Of a DNA stretch of 64,000 bases, positions 1 through 8,033 are shown one piece after another. Origin of the DNA: Aliarcobacter cibarius (lineage in GTDB: Bacteria > Campylobacterota > Campylobacteria > Campylobacterales > Arcobacteraceae); the NCBI RefSeq assembly GCF_013372265.1, contig NZ_CP054051.1:1624587-1688586 (forward strand), in the 5' to 3' direction. How positions within the stretch are numbered: position 1 is the stretch's first letter; each line of letters begins with the position of its first letter. The notes beneath the pieces are model-generated. The model had not been told where the DNA came from. It did no database searches and saw only the letters and a list, made by a program, of their open reading frames with translations. The position numbers and the translations under genes are program-made.

Positions 1-870
1 ATATTTAAAGAAGTAAATTCTATAAATGAAGCTATAGAAGTGATTGACCAAATTGCTTTCCAAACAAATATTCTTTCTTTAAATGCTGCGGTTGAAGCTG
101 CAACTGCAGGAGAAGCAGGAAAAGGATTTGCAGTAGTTGCTGGTGAAGTAAGAAATCTTGCAAATAGAAGTGCAGAAGCTGCTAAAGAAATAAAAGCAAT
201 AGTTGAAAAAGCTGGACAAAAAGCAAAAATTGGGAAAGATATTTCTAATAATATGATTGATGGATTCAATGAATTAAATCACAATATTTCTAATACTATT
301 TCAACTATAGATAATGTAGCAAGAGCCTCTAAAGAACAAGAAAGAGGTATTATGCAAATAAATGATGCAGTTAACCTTCTTGATGAATCTACACAAAAAA
401 ATGCACAAGTATCTGAACGAATTTCAGCTATGGCAAGTGAAATAGCATCTATGTCTAGTTCTCTTGTAACAGCTTCGGCTAGAGCATCTTTTTTACAAGA
501 TAGCCTAGATAAAGTTTGTGATGTTGATTTAGTTTATGATACAGCTTTATTAAAAGTAAAACTTTTAAAAAATAAAGATGAAGTTTATTCAAAATTATCA
601 AATTGTGAAGATTTTATAATCTCTCAAAATAGTGAAATAGACAATTGGCTTGAACACTTACAAAATACAGGTAAAAATATAGATATAGATTTAATAAACA
701 AAATAAAAGAACAAAATAAAACTTTCTTCAATGATTTACAAAAACTAGTTCATCTTAATGCAACAAAAGCAGATAATGAAATATTGAATTTAAAAGCTAA
801 AGATATAGAACAAAATTCTTTAAAATTATTTGAGAATCTAAATGAAATAAAAAGAGTTGCTTGTAAATAA
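1..870 (+). CDS. Methyl-accepting chemotaxis protein, C-terminal part (5' end outside window)
   Basis: This is the cytoplasmic signalling half of a chemoreceptor that controls CheA. The frame is open from base 1, so the ATG at 40 is internal and the gene begins upstream. The hairpin tip reads [18 protein letters not shown] followed by [18 protein letters not shown], the canonical CheA/CheW-contact region, and heptad-rich coiled coil follows. The last ~110 residues form a separate helical segment (from about [16 protein letters not shown]) whose length and a late H-L-x-A pattern recall the CZB zinc-binding domain, but most CZB zinc ligands are absent, so this is only a weak resemblance. No CheR/CheB pentapeptide is seen at the C-terminus. 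The sensory domain lies outside the window, so the ligand is unknown. Confidence 0.95.
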   Translation: MFKEVNSINEAIEVIDQIAFQTNILSLNAAVEAATAGEAGKGFAVVAGEVRNLANRSAEAAKEIKAIVEKAGQKAKIGKDISNNMIDGFNELNHNISNTISTIDNVARASKEQERGIMQINDAVNLLDESTQKNAQVSERISAMASEIASMSSSLVTASARASFLQDSLDKVCDVDLVYDTALLKVKLLKNKDEVYSKLSNCEDFIISQNSEIDNWLEHLQNTGKNIDIDLINKIKEQNKTFFNDLQKLVHLNATKADNEILNLKAKDIEQNSLKLFENLNEIKRVACK

Positions 871-880
871 AGCAATAAAA

Positions 881-907
881 AAAGGGACTTTGATATAAAG
901 TCCCTTT
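881..907. terminator. Bidirectional terminator hairpin
   Basis: An 11-bp perfect stem AAAGGGACTTT / AAAGTCCCTTT (881-891 with 897-907) closes a 5-base loop. A-rich sequence flanks it on the left and T-rich on the right. It lies between the convergent chemoreceptor and the CheZ-like gene and can serve both. Confidence 0.85.
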
Positions 908-927
908 TATATAGTATTTTCTCAAGC

Positions 928-1281
928 TTAAGCTTGCATACTTTTAATTAAATTTTCTAGCTCATCACTACTTAATGTATCTTCACAAGCATCAATGTTT
1001 TTAGCACTTGGAGCTAAATTGTAGACACTTTTATCAATATTATTGTTATCACAAACAAAATTAACAACTCTTTCTATTTTTTGTCTATGTAAATCTTGGT
1101 TTTGTAAAAGTCCATAAATATTTGAAATAAGATTTGAAAGTTTGTTTTTTTGATGAAGAGGAATTGATAATTCATTTAATAAATTATCTATATCCTCTGT
1201 ATTATTAAATATTTCCTGTGCATTATTTTCTGACTCTTTTATAACTTCACAAAGCTGTAAAATAGTATCCTCATATTCCAT
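928..1281 (-). CDS. Small CheZ-like protein (putative CheY-P phosphatase)
   Basis: This 117-residue, probably all-helical, acidic protein has two short motifs that match CheZ. Residues 62-73 (QDLHRQKIERVV) resemble the CheZ active-site helix QDLTGQVIKR, with Asp63 and Gln67 at the positions of the metal-contacting Asp and catalytic Gln. The tail SSDELENLIKSM resembles the CheY-binding C-terminal helix of CheZ (DQVDDLLDSL). CheZ removes phosphate from CheY-P to reset the flagellar switch. Remote CheZ homologues are known in Campylobacterota, but they are longer, so this would be a minimal version. The convergent neighbour is a chemoreceptor, which fits. I infer the function from motifs alone; it could instead be another small chemotaxis-associated helical protein. 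Confidence 0.5.
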   Translation of the reverse strand: MEYEDTILQLCEVIKESENNAQEIFNNTEDIDNLLNELSIPLHQKNKLSNLISNIYGLLQNQDLHRQKIERVVNFVCDNNNIDKSVYNLAPSAKNIDACEDTLSSDELENLIKSMQA

Positions 1282-1329
1282 TTTAACCCCTTAGAATTTT
1301 TCATTTACTATTTTTTAGTCTATCTATTT

Positions 1330-2403
1330 TTAACTTAACTCTTTATGTAAAATTTCAGCTATTAATTCTGTCGCATAAGAACCTTTTGGAAGATAAAAAC
1401 TTAATTCCATATGATTTTTATCTTCTTTATAGTTACTTTCTAAATTTTCTGGAAATATAAAAGCAAATCTTCTTGCACCATCTTCTTGCATTTGTACATC
1501 AAACTCTTTTTCAATTTCAAGTGCAAAACCCTCAGATTTTTTTACTCTTTTTCCACATAATAAACCTGTTGGAACTCTATCTTTTTCAAAGAATTTTTGA
1601 CTTTCTACTTCTAAATCATCAATTATAAATATTTTTCCAAAAGGATAATGACTTAATAAATCTCCTGTAATTATTTTAAATGGATGAGGCTGCTTTTTTG
1701 CTCTTTTTATTTCTTCAAGAGGAAGATTAAGTTTTTGAAAAATCTCTTTTGGTTCAAATGCCTCAATTAATTTTGAAATTTCTATTCTTCTTGAAAGCCA
1801 AGAATTAAATAGATAACTTTGATAAGCATTTATAAACATCTGCTTTAAATTTCTATTTCTCTCTTTTAAAGTTCCCTCAACAATAGCTTTACCTTTTTTA
1901 TAATTTTCTCCATCTATTCCAAATCTTTGAAATCCAAAATAATTTGGCATTCCATAAATAGCTATTTTTCTCATTGCTTCTTCAATTTTTTGCTTCTCTA
2001 CAAGACCAACTCTTTTTAATCTTATAAAAAAACTATTACCTTTTAAATGCCCTATTTTTATCTTATTATTATGATATGTTGTCTCAAGTATTTTTATATT
2101 ATCATGAGTAAAATCTTTTAATTGGTCTTCAAATTTTCTATGTAAAGAAATATGTTGAATAGTCATAGCATTTTTATCTTTTAACCCTGCATATCCAAAC
2201 TCTCTTGGACTACATTTTAAATAATTTGCTAAAATCTCTATAGCATCCCAAGTTGCTAAATCTTTTTTTCTTAGTTTCAGAACTAGATGTTCCCCTTCTC
2301 CACTAAACTCATAAAGTGGTAATTCATTTACCACAAAATCATCTTTACTTTGTTTAAAAACAACATCAATTGGTGAATGATTTAAGTATCTTTGTAATTG
2401 CAA
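1330..2403 (-). CDS. truD: tRNA pseudouridine(13) synthase TruD
   Basis: TruD converts U13 of tRNA-Glu to pseudouridine. The 357-residue product is of normal length and carries the family signature GYAGLKDKNAMTIQ with the catalytic Asp at residue 76, followed by NYFGFQRFG near residue 155, which is typical of the TruD-specific insertion region. It lies 9 bp downstream of thiL on the same strand, so the two are probably co-transcribed. The start is the ATG immediately after thiL, preceded by a purine-rich stretch (AAGGAAAT). Confidence 0.95.
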   Translation of the reverse strand: MQLQRYLNHSPIDVVFKQSKDDFVVNELPLYEFSGEGEHLVLKLRKKDLATWDAIEILANYLKCSPREFGYAGLKDKNAMTIQHISLHRKFEDQLKDFTHDNIKILETTYHNNKIKIGHLKGNSFFIRLKRVGLVEKQKIEEAMRKIAIYGMPNYFGFQRFGIDGENYKKGKAIVEGTLKERNRNLKQMFINAYQSYLFNSWLSRRIEISKLIEAFEPKEIFQKLNLPLEEIKRAKKQPHPFKIITGDLLSHYPFGKIFIIDDLEVESQKFFEKDRVPTGLLCGKRVKKSEGFALEIEKEFDVQMQEDGARRFAFIFPENLESNYKEDKNHMELSFYLPKGSYATELIAEILHKELS

Positions 2404-2412
2404 TTTATTTCC

Positions 2413-3240
2413 TTAATTTTTAAAATGATGATTTTCAAAGCTACTTTTATAGCTTCCTTTTATAGCTTTTGCAAAAATATTGATTTTTACTTTATGCTTT
2501 TTTGCAATATCTTCTATCTTTTTTAGATTCTTAGCACTACAAGAAAAAAGAATTTCGTACTCTTCTCCAGATATTCCTACTTCTTCTTTTATATCTTTAA
2601 TAAATTCAAAACCTATATTAGATGCCTTAGATAACTTTTCTAAATCTAAAAAAAGTCCATCACTTATATCCATTGAAGCATTTACATATTTTGCTGCCTC
2701 ATAAAAAAAATCTGCTTTCAATACAGGAGTCATAAACTTTGAACTTTTTTTAATTTTTTTCCCATTCAAAAGGGTTTCTAAATCTTTTTTACAGCTTCCA
2801 AGTTTTCCTGTATAACATATGAAATCATTAATTTTAGCACTATTTCTAAATTTAGGTTCTTTTGTTTTTGAAATAATTGTTATACTAATATCTAACTTAT
2901 TATTTTCAATAGTGTCTCCACCAACTATTTCAAAATCAAACTCTTTGGCAGCTTTTTTAAAACCACTTGAAAGAGCTTTTAGATCATTTTCATTATAACT
3001 ATTTGGAATTGCTACAGATATCAGCGCATATTTTGGTTTTGCATTCATAGCTATTGCATCTGAAATATTCACAAGCATAGATTTATAAGCAATCTGTTTT
3101 AAACTCATCCAATCTTTTTTGAAATGTACATTTTCAAAAAATGCATCCATAGAATAAACATATCCATCTATAAATGCTCCATCGTCACCATTGTATTTAC
3201 TATTTGATATTTGTTTTATAAAAAAATCTTCTTTATTCAT
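2413..3240 (-). CDS. thiL: Thiamine-monophosphate kinase ThiL
   Basis: ThiL phosphorylates thiamine monophosphate to the active cofactor thiamine diphosphate. The product has the expected metal/ATP-binding acidic motifs: DDGA at residues 19-22, SMDAFFENVHF at about 30-40, the NISD box at 58-61 and GGDT at 107-110, plus MDISDGLFLDL in the C-terminal half. At 275 residues it is shorter than the ~320 of enterobacterial ThiL, with the loss mainly in the C-terminal AIRS-type domain. It precedes truD in a two-gene unit and no other thiamine gene is nearby. Confidence 0.92.
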   Translation of the reverse strand: MNKEDFFIKQISNSKYNGDDGAFIDGYVYSMDAFFENVHFKKDWMSLKQIAYKSMLVNISDAIAMNAKPKYALISVAIPNSYNENDLKALSSGFKKAAKEFDFEIVGGDTIENNKLDISITIISKTKEPKFRNSAKINDFICYTGKLGSCKKDLETLLNGKKIKKSSKFMTPVLKADFFYEAAKYVNASMDISDGLFLDLEKLSKASNIGFEFIKDIKEEVGISGEEYEILFSCSAKNLKKIEDIAKKHKVKINIFAKAIKGSYKSSFENHHFKN

Positions 3241-3282
3241 AAAAGAAGTGTATCAAAGTTTTGCAAAATCTATTAAATATTT

Positions 3283-3639
3283 CTAAAATAAAACCTCTAC
3301 ACCATAATCTCTATTTAATACAATATTTTTATAATAATCTTTTCTATCTGTATTTTTAAGACCAAATCTTTTTTGAGTCTTTAACTTTATTTCAACTTCA
3401 TTCCCAAGCAAAAGTTCTTTTACTTCTGCATGTTTTAAATAATGTCCATATCTACTCAGAGCATTTTGCCAAATTTTAAAATCACATTTTGAATCAATTG
3501 TAAGCTCAAAAAACTCTCCATCTTCTGTTTTCCAATTTGCATTACTACAAGCATATAATTCTACTTTTTTGCCTCTTACTTCTTTTTTTCTAACTTCTAT
3601 TTTGCCATCATCGCAATATGGACAATCTCCTAAAACCAT
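3283..3639 (-). CDS. Conserved hypothetical zinc-ribbon protein
   Basis: I do not recognise a named function. The 118-residue protein starts with a CPYCDDGK knuckle (Cys6, Cys9), and further cysteines occur in ACSNANW (Cys31) and SKCDF (Cys52). The N-terminal arrangement resembles the topoisomerase-I C-terminal zinc-ribbon fold (CPxC-x-GxL...ACSNxxxC). The rest is basic and beta-rich (WQNALSRYGHYLKH, KTQKRFGLKN), compatible with nucleic-acid binding. It is encoded just upstream of thiL (42-bp gap) on the same strand. Function is unassigned. Confidence 0.7.
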   Translation of the reverse strand: MVLGDCPYCDDGKIEVRKKEVRGKKVELYACSNANWKTEDGEFFELTIDSKCDFKIWQNALSRYGHYLKHAEVKELLLGNEVEIKLKTQKRFGLKNTDRKDYYKNIVLNRDYGVEVLF

Positions 3640-3759
3640 TAATCCTCAATTCATAACTATTTAATAAGTCGTATTTATACAAAAATAAACATAAAAAATG
3701 TTTAACAAATATTTAACCTAAATTATATATACTTCAAAATATCAAAAAAAGGGAAAATC

Positions 3760-4281
3760 ATGAAAAAATCAATTATAGTTTCGATATTGCTTTTATCGAC
3801 ATCTTTATTTTCTATGGAGCATAAAAAACATAATATGCAAGAAATGAATCATCAAAATCATGAAATGAATAACACTCAAAATGTAAATTCAGATATTCCA
3901 AAAGATGTAAAATGTCCTGTTTGTGGTATGTTTGTTGCAAAATATGCAAATTGGGCTGCAACTATTAAAACAGATAAAGAAACATTTTATTTTGATGGTG
4001 TAAAAGATATGATGAAATTTTATTTTGAACCAACAAAATATTCTAAAGATTCTAATACAAAAGATTCTTCAATTTTTGTAACAGATTATTATACTTTAGA
4101 ACAAATAGATGCAAAAAATGCATTTTATGTAGTTGGTTCAAACGTTATGGGACCAATGGGGAACGAATTAATTCCATTTAAAGATGAAAATAGTGCTAAA
4201 GAATTTTCAAAAGATCATATGGGTAAAAAGATTTTAAAATTTGAAGAAATTACACTAGAAAGTCTTCCAAAGCATCATTAA
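3760..4281 (+). CDS. nosL: NosL-family periplasmic copper-binding protein
   Basis: NosL-type proteins carry copper, in denitrifiers to nitrous oxide reductase. Residues 1-18 form a signal peptide (KKSIIVSILLLSTSLFS) without a lipobox cysteine, so this version is probably soluble rather than a lipoprotein. A His/Met-rich stretch (about 19-40, e.g. HKKHNMQEMNHQNH) follows, then the NosL core KCPVCGMFVAKYANWAA with Cys52, Cys55 and Met57, and a C-terminal NosL-like fold. No nosZ, nosD, nosF or nosY gene is in the window, so its client here is unknown; a general copper chaperone role is possible. RBS is AAAGGG upstream of the ATG. Confidence 0.88.
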   Translation: MKKSIIVSILLLSTSLFSMEHKKHNMQEMNHQNHEMNNTQNVNSDIPKDVKCPVCGMFVAKYANWAATIKTDKETFYFDGVKDMMKFYFEPTKYSKDSNTKDSSIFVTDYYTLEQIDAKNAFYVVGSNVMGPMGNELIPFKDENSAKEFSKDHMGKKILKFEEITLESLPKHH

Positions 4282-4282
4282 A

Positions 4283-4304
4283 ACAATGCGTTTAAACGCA
4301 TTGT
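4283..4304. terminator. Bidirectional terminator hairpin
   Basis: A perfect 8-bp stem ACAATGCG/CGCATTGT with the palindromic loop TTTAAA sits between the convergent nosL-like and ppnP genes. It is flanked by A-rich sequence on the left and T-rich on the right. Confidence 0.75.
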
Positions 4305-4327
4305 ATTTATTATAAAGTTATCTAAAA

Positions 4328-4642
4328 TTACTCTTTAATAAAAGAACAACAATAATCAACTAAAGTATGAACTCTTAATTTAAACTTTGTGTTTGCTGGA
4401 ATTTCAAAAGAAGCTGGTCCTTCAAACTCTTGCCAATCTGTTGCAGGAAGTAATAAATCTATTTTTCCTCTTTGAATATCAATAATTTCTTTATTTACAG
4501 TATTTAACTCATATTCTCCTGGAAGCATAATTCCTAAAGTTTTTTTTGAACCATCTTCAAATGTAATCGACCTACTCGTAATATTTCCATCATATAAAAT
4601 ATTTGCAGCTTTTGCAATAGAAACACCTTTAAAATATGACAT
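4328..4642 (-). CDS. ppnP: Pyrimidine/purine nucleoside phosphorylase PpnP
   Basis: PpnP (YaiE, formerly DUF1255) is a small cupin that phosphorolyses nucleosides to free base and ribose-1-phosphate. The 104-residue product contains the family core GIMLPGEYEL...LLPATDWQEFEGPASFEIPANTKF. An in-frame ATG 30 bases further upstream exists, but I chose the start at 4642 because AAGGAG lies 6 bases before it and because the family begins directly with the xYFxxV strand, as here (SYFKGVSIAKAAN). Monocistronic. Confidence 0.9.
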   Translation of the reverse strand: MSYFKGVSIAKAANILYDGNITSRSITFEDGSKKTLGIMLPGEYELNTVNKEIIDIQRGKIDLLLPATDWQEFEGPASFEIPANTKFKLRVHTLVDYCCSFIKE

Positions 4643-4758
4643 AACAGTCTCCTTAAAATTTATCGCTAACATTGTATCAAATTAATTATACGATATTATT
4701 GAAGCAAAAGGCTAGAAATCTTTTGTTATAATCCAGAAATTTAAAAAAAGGTGTAAAA

Positions 4759-5025
4759 ATGAGTATCCAAAAAGAGCTTGAGAAATTGATAAAGGATGAA
4801 GTTTTAGTAGAAATAGAAGATTATATAGATGATATTTTTGAAATTATTGCTGGAAAAAAAGAGACTCCTGAATTAAAAGAAGAGTTAAAACATATGCAAG
4901 ATATGAAAAAAGATTTTGAAGAGCTTTTAAAAGATTTAGAAGCTGGTGAAATTGATGATGAAGAAGCACAAGAAATATATGACGAAATAGTTGATATGCT
5001 TGAAGAAGGTTTTGAAGAAGAGTAA
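4759..5025 (+). CDS. Acidic coiled-coil protein of unknown function, upstream of recO
   Basis: This 88-residue protein is strongly acidic (tail EEAQEIYDEIVDMLEEGFEEE) and almost wholly predicted helix with Leu/Ile heptads. It has no signal peptide or membrane segment. The stop codon is followed at once by the recO start (TAATAATG arrangement, 2-base gap), so translation is probably coupled. I do not recognise a family; a role with RecO is possible only by position. RBS AAAAAGGTG precedes the ATG. Confidence 0.75.
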   Translation: MSIQKELEKLIKDEVLVEIEDYIDDIFEIIAGKKETPELKEELKHMQDMKKDFEELLKDLEAGEIDDEEAQEIYDEIVDMLEEGFEEE

Positions 5026-5027
5026 TA

Positions 5028-5642
5028 ATGCAAGGCTATATTATTGATTTAAAAGTAGTAAAAGATGATGATTTAATAGTAACTCTTCTTTGCGAAAATG
5101 AATTGATTACTTCATATAGATTTTATGGAGCAAGACATTCAAATATCAATATTGGCTACAAAATAGATTTTGAATTAGAAAAGACAAAATCCTCTATTCC
5201 AAGGTTAAAAGATGTAATTCAACTAGGTTTTCCTTGGATTTTAAATAATCAAAAGATGTATGCCTGGCAAAGATACTTAAAACTTTTTTATCCTCATTTA
5301 AAAGAACTTGAAGATTTGGAGCCATTTTATTTCTTTCTATTAGATAATTTAGTTTCCAAAATAGAAAAACAAAATGTTTTAAGAGCTATTTTAGAGTCAT
5401 ATCTACTACTATTAGATCATGAAGGAAGACTTCATACAGATTTTGAGTGTTTAATTTGTGAAATTAAAATTAATAGTAATTTATCAATAATAAGAGGTTT
5501 TTTACCAGTTCATAAGGAGTGTATTAGAGGAAAAGTTTTTGATTACAAAAAGATAAAAGAATTTTTTCTTACAAAAAAAAGTATAAACCTAAATGATAAT
5601 GAAGTAGAAAATCTTTTTGAAGTTCTACTTCTTGGACTTTAA
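5028..5642 (+). CDS. recO: Recombination mediator RecO
   Basis: RecO helps load RecA onto SSB-coated single strands in the RecFOR/RecOR pathway. The 204-residue product has the N-terminal OB-fold layout (MQGYIIDLKVVKDDDLIVTL...ITSYRFYGARHS) of the short Campylobacterota RecO form and a C-terminal helical part with a C-x2-C pair (ECLICE) and a later H-x2-C (HKEC), compatible with the RecO zinc-binding region. It ends 11 bp from the convergent HDOD gene. Confidence 0.85.
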   Translation: MQGYIIDLKVVKDDDLIVTLLCENELITSYRFYGARHSNINIGYKIDFELEKTKSSIPRLKDVIQLGFPWILNNQKMYAWQRYLKLFYPHLKELEDLEPFYFFLLDNLVSKIEKQNVLRAILESYLLLLDHEGRLHTDFECLICEIKINSNLSIIRGFLPVHKECIRGKVFDYKKIKEFFLTKKSINLNDNEVENLFEVLLLGL

Positions 5643-5653
5643 AAAAACTCTTT

Positions 5654-6478
5654 TTATATTTCTTGATTTTGAGCTAACTTATTTTTTAACTCATCAATAG
5701 AAGATTTTAAAATTGATATGTCAAACTCATAAGCTTTTGCTTTTTCTAGAGCTTTTGCAATATTCTTATCACTCAATGGTTCTATAACATTTGCAGCTGT
5801 TTTAATAACATCTAAAATTTGAACTCTTTGTTTAAATTCTGGTTCAACAGTTGAAATATCATCCACAGAATCTATTAAATTTATTAAATTATCACTTAAT
5901 TTCCAGTGTCTAAAAATTTGAGCTGTAACTTTTGCAGTTGATGTTTCTAAGAATTCATATTCTGCTTCTTTTACAGAAGATTCTTCAACTTTTGCTAAAA
6001 ACTCTTCTTCTTTCCCGTCACTAATAATAATAGAAGATAAAACAAACTTTCCAACTTCTTGTAAAAATGAAGCCAAAACTATATCATCATGATATTCAAC
6101 TTCAAATCGAGAAAGCCAGTTATTTGCTAATGATGAAGCAATATTAGAACCTTTCATAAAATCATCACTACTAATACCGTATGGCTTCAAACTAGCACTT
6201 AATAAATTCTGGATACTTCCTCCAATTGCTATTGAAACTGTGAAATTAATTCCTAAAAGACTTAAAGCTCTTGAAGGTGACTCAACTTTTGTTCTAAATC
6301 CAAACATAGCTGAATTTGCAATTTTAAGTAAAGTTGATACTATCAAAGCATCTTTTTCTATAATTTTTAACAGTTCATTTAACTCTTTATCCTGCTTTTT
6401 TCTAAACTCTTCAATTTCTATAATAGTCTTTGGTAGTGGAGGTAAAGATTCTATTTTTTGAAGTATTTTTTCAGTCAT
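5654..6478 (-). CDS. HDOD domain signalling protein
   Basis: HDOD domains are HD-fold, usually non-catalytic modules in bacterial signalling. The domain fills most of this 274-residue protein: it opens with the typical LPPLPKTIIEI motif at residues 13-23, then DALIVSTLLKIANSAMFG at about 44-61 and the internal SRALSLLGINF. The C-terminal ~60 residues are helical. The metal-binding HD pair of true phosphodiesterases is not evident. It is upstream of nothing obviously linked except ychF, whose stop-to-start order on the same strand leaves a 24-bp gap. Target process unknown. Confidence 0.88.
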   Translation of the reverse strand: MTEKILQKIESLPPLPKTIIEIEEFRKKQDKELNELLKIIEKDALIVSTLLKIANSAMFGFRTKVESPSRALSLLGINFTVSIAIGGSIQNLLSASLKPYGISSDDFMKGSNIASSLANNWLSRFEVEYHDDIVLASFLQEVGKFVLSSIIISDGKEEEFLAKVEESSVKEAEYEFLETSTAKVTAQIFRHWKLSDNLINLIDSVDDISTVEPEFKQRVQILDVIKTAANVIEPLSDKNIAKALEKAKAYEFDISILKSSIDELKNKLAQNQEI

Positions 6479-6502
6479 CTGTATATTTCCTAATATAATT
6501 TT

Positions 6503-7606
6503 TTATACGTTGAATCTAAAATGCATAATATCACCATCTTGAACGATATAATCCTTACCTTCAAGTCTTAGTTTTCCAGCATCTTTACACTTAGTCTCGC
6601 CACCAAACTTAACATAGTCTTCATATGAAATAACTTCTGCTTTAATAAAACCTTTTTCAAAATCATTATGAATAACCGCCGCTGCTTGAGGAGCTTTAGT
6701 ATTTTTTCTTATAGTCCAAGCTCTTACTTCAACTTTTCCAGCTGTAAAGTAGCTTTGAAGTCCTAATTTATCAAAAGCTTTTTGAATTATTTGTTCTAAT
6801 CCAGATTCTTGAACACCTAAATCATCTAAAAATGCTTTTGCTTCATCATCTTCAAGTCCAACTAATTCTTCTTCAATTTTTGCACATAAAACTATAACTT
6901 CAGAATTTACACTAGCTGCATACTCTTTTAACGCTTCTACGTACTCATTTGTACCTGTTGACAATGTATCTTCATCAACATTTGCACCATAAATAACATC
7001 TTTATTTGATAAAAATCTAAGCTCTTTATCTAAACTAATAAATGCCTCATTATCTTTATTCTCAAAAGTTTTTACAGGTTGCAATTCACATATATGAGCA
7101 TATAACTCTTCAGCGATTACAAGTTGAGCTGCCGCTTCTTTACTTCCTTTTGCTTGTTTTTTTAGTCTATCAATCTTTTTTTCAAGTTGTGTTATATCTG
7201 CATAAATAAGTTCTGTCTCTATTATTTCAATATCTCTTAGAGGATTTACATCACCTTCAACGTGAGTAATATTTCCATCTTCAAAACATCTTACCATATG
7301 TAAAATAACTTCAACTTCTCTAATATTTGATAAGAACTGATTCCCAAGCCCCTCACCTTTACTTGCTCCTCTAACTAAACCTGCAATATCAACAAAATCA
7401 ATAGTTGAATGCTGTATTTTATCGGGATTAACAATCTTTGCTAACTCATCTAATCTTTTATCAGGAACTGGAACTATCGCCTTATTTGGCTCAATTGTAC
7501 AAAAGGGATAATTTTGTGCCTCAGCGTTTTGTGCTTTTGTTAAAGCATTAAAAGTTGTACTTTTCCCCACATTTGGAAGACCTACTATTCCTACACCTAA
7601 TCCCAT
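6503..7606 (-). CDS. ychF: Redox/ribosome-associated ATPase YchF
   Basis: YchF (OLA1 family) is a conserved Obg-related P-loop protein that prefers ATP and binds ribosomes. The 367 residues show GIVGLPNVGKSTTFN (Walker A at 9-17), DFVDIAGLVRGASKGEGLGNQFL (switch region/G3), the coiled-coil insertion around 130-160, and a C-terminal TGS domain ending GGETKCKDAGKLRLEGKDYIVQ. Length is normal for the family. In Campylobacter it follows pepA; here it is separated from the apt-dedA-pepA group. Confidence 0.95.
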   Translation of the reverse strand: MGLGVGIVGLPNVGKSTTFNALTKAQNAEAQNYPFCTIEPNKAIVPVPDKRLDELAKIVNPDKIQHSTIDFVDIAGLVRGASKGEGLGNQFLSNIREVEVILHMVRCFEDGNITHVEGDVNPLRDIEIIETELIYADITQLEKKIDRLKKQAKGSKEAAAQLVIAEELYAHICELQPVKTFENKDNEAFISLDKELRFLSNKDVIYGANVDEDTLSTGTNEYVEALKEYAASVNSEVIVLCAKIEEELVGLEDDEAKAFLDDLGVQESGLEQIIQKAFDKLGLQSYFTAGKVEVRAWTIRKNTKAPQAAAVIHNDFEKGFIKAEVISYEDYVKFGGETKCKDAGKLRLEGKDYIVQDGDIMHFRFNV

Positions 7607-8033
7607 TAAAATCCTTTATTATTAATTGTTTACAATATCTTCAAACTTCTATTTAAAATAATTTATTTATTCTAAATAAAAAACTTCTACAAACATAGAA
7701 ATTATTTTTATGTTAATATTATAAACGAAAAAGACAAAGAAATAGATAAAACAAAGATTATTTAATTATGTAAATATTATAAGTTGAGTTAAAAGTAAAA
7801 TCCCTTAGCAGCTCTGTCTTTAACAGAGCCACTAAGATTTAAATATTCAGCTTTAGCATAGATACTCACACCACCTAAATCTTTTGTTATATTTTTTAAC
7901 TTTTTATCAATAATTATTAAAATGTTATCTAAGTTATTTAAAAATAAAATTCGATATTATCGATATTTTATACGCTCCTCTATAAATTTTTTAAATTTTT
8001 TGATATTATATTGACATCTTATCAAGGAAATAG
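7607..8033. other. 427-bp intergenic region with one gene remnant
   Basis: This AT-rich gap separates the divergent ychF and periplasmic-binding-protein genes. Its middle (7789-7950) holds a cysteine synthase remnant, annotated separately. On either side I see no RNA gene, repeat or intact reading frame. The right edge carries AAGGAAATAG before the ATG at 8034. Confidence 0.7.
7789..7950 (-). pseudogene. Cysteine synthase (CysK/CysM) N-terminal remnant
   Basis: Read on the minus strand, about 53 codons give a recognisable fragment: ITKDLGGVSIYAKAEY followed by LNLSGSVKDRAAKG. This is the O-acetylserine sulfhydrylase segment around the PLP-binding lysine (family consensus NPSGSVKDR; here Pro is replaced by Leu). 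The frame stops at TTA 7789-7791 just after the motif. Upstream the region that should read as the start and the GNTPL substrate loop is degraded (about LDNILIIIDKKLKN). No downstream two-thirds of the enzyme is visible. It is a decayed gene fragment; the strong hairpin at 7804-7836 falls within it. Confidence 0.7.

Noticed and set aside
7804-7836. Strong 33-base hairpin (CTTAG-CA-GCTCTGT-loop-ACAGAGC-CA-CTAAG) that could be a riboswitch piece or terminator
   Set aside because: It lies wholly inside the cysteine synthase remnant, where it encodes the SGSVKDR region; no poly-T tract follows and no known RNA family matches.
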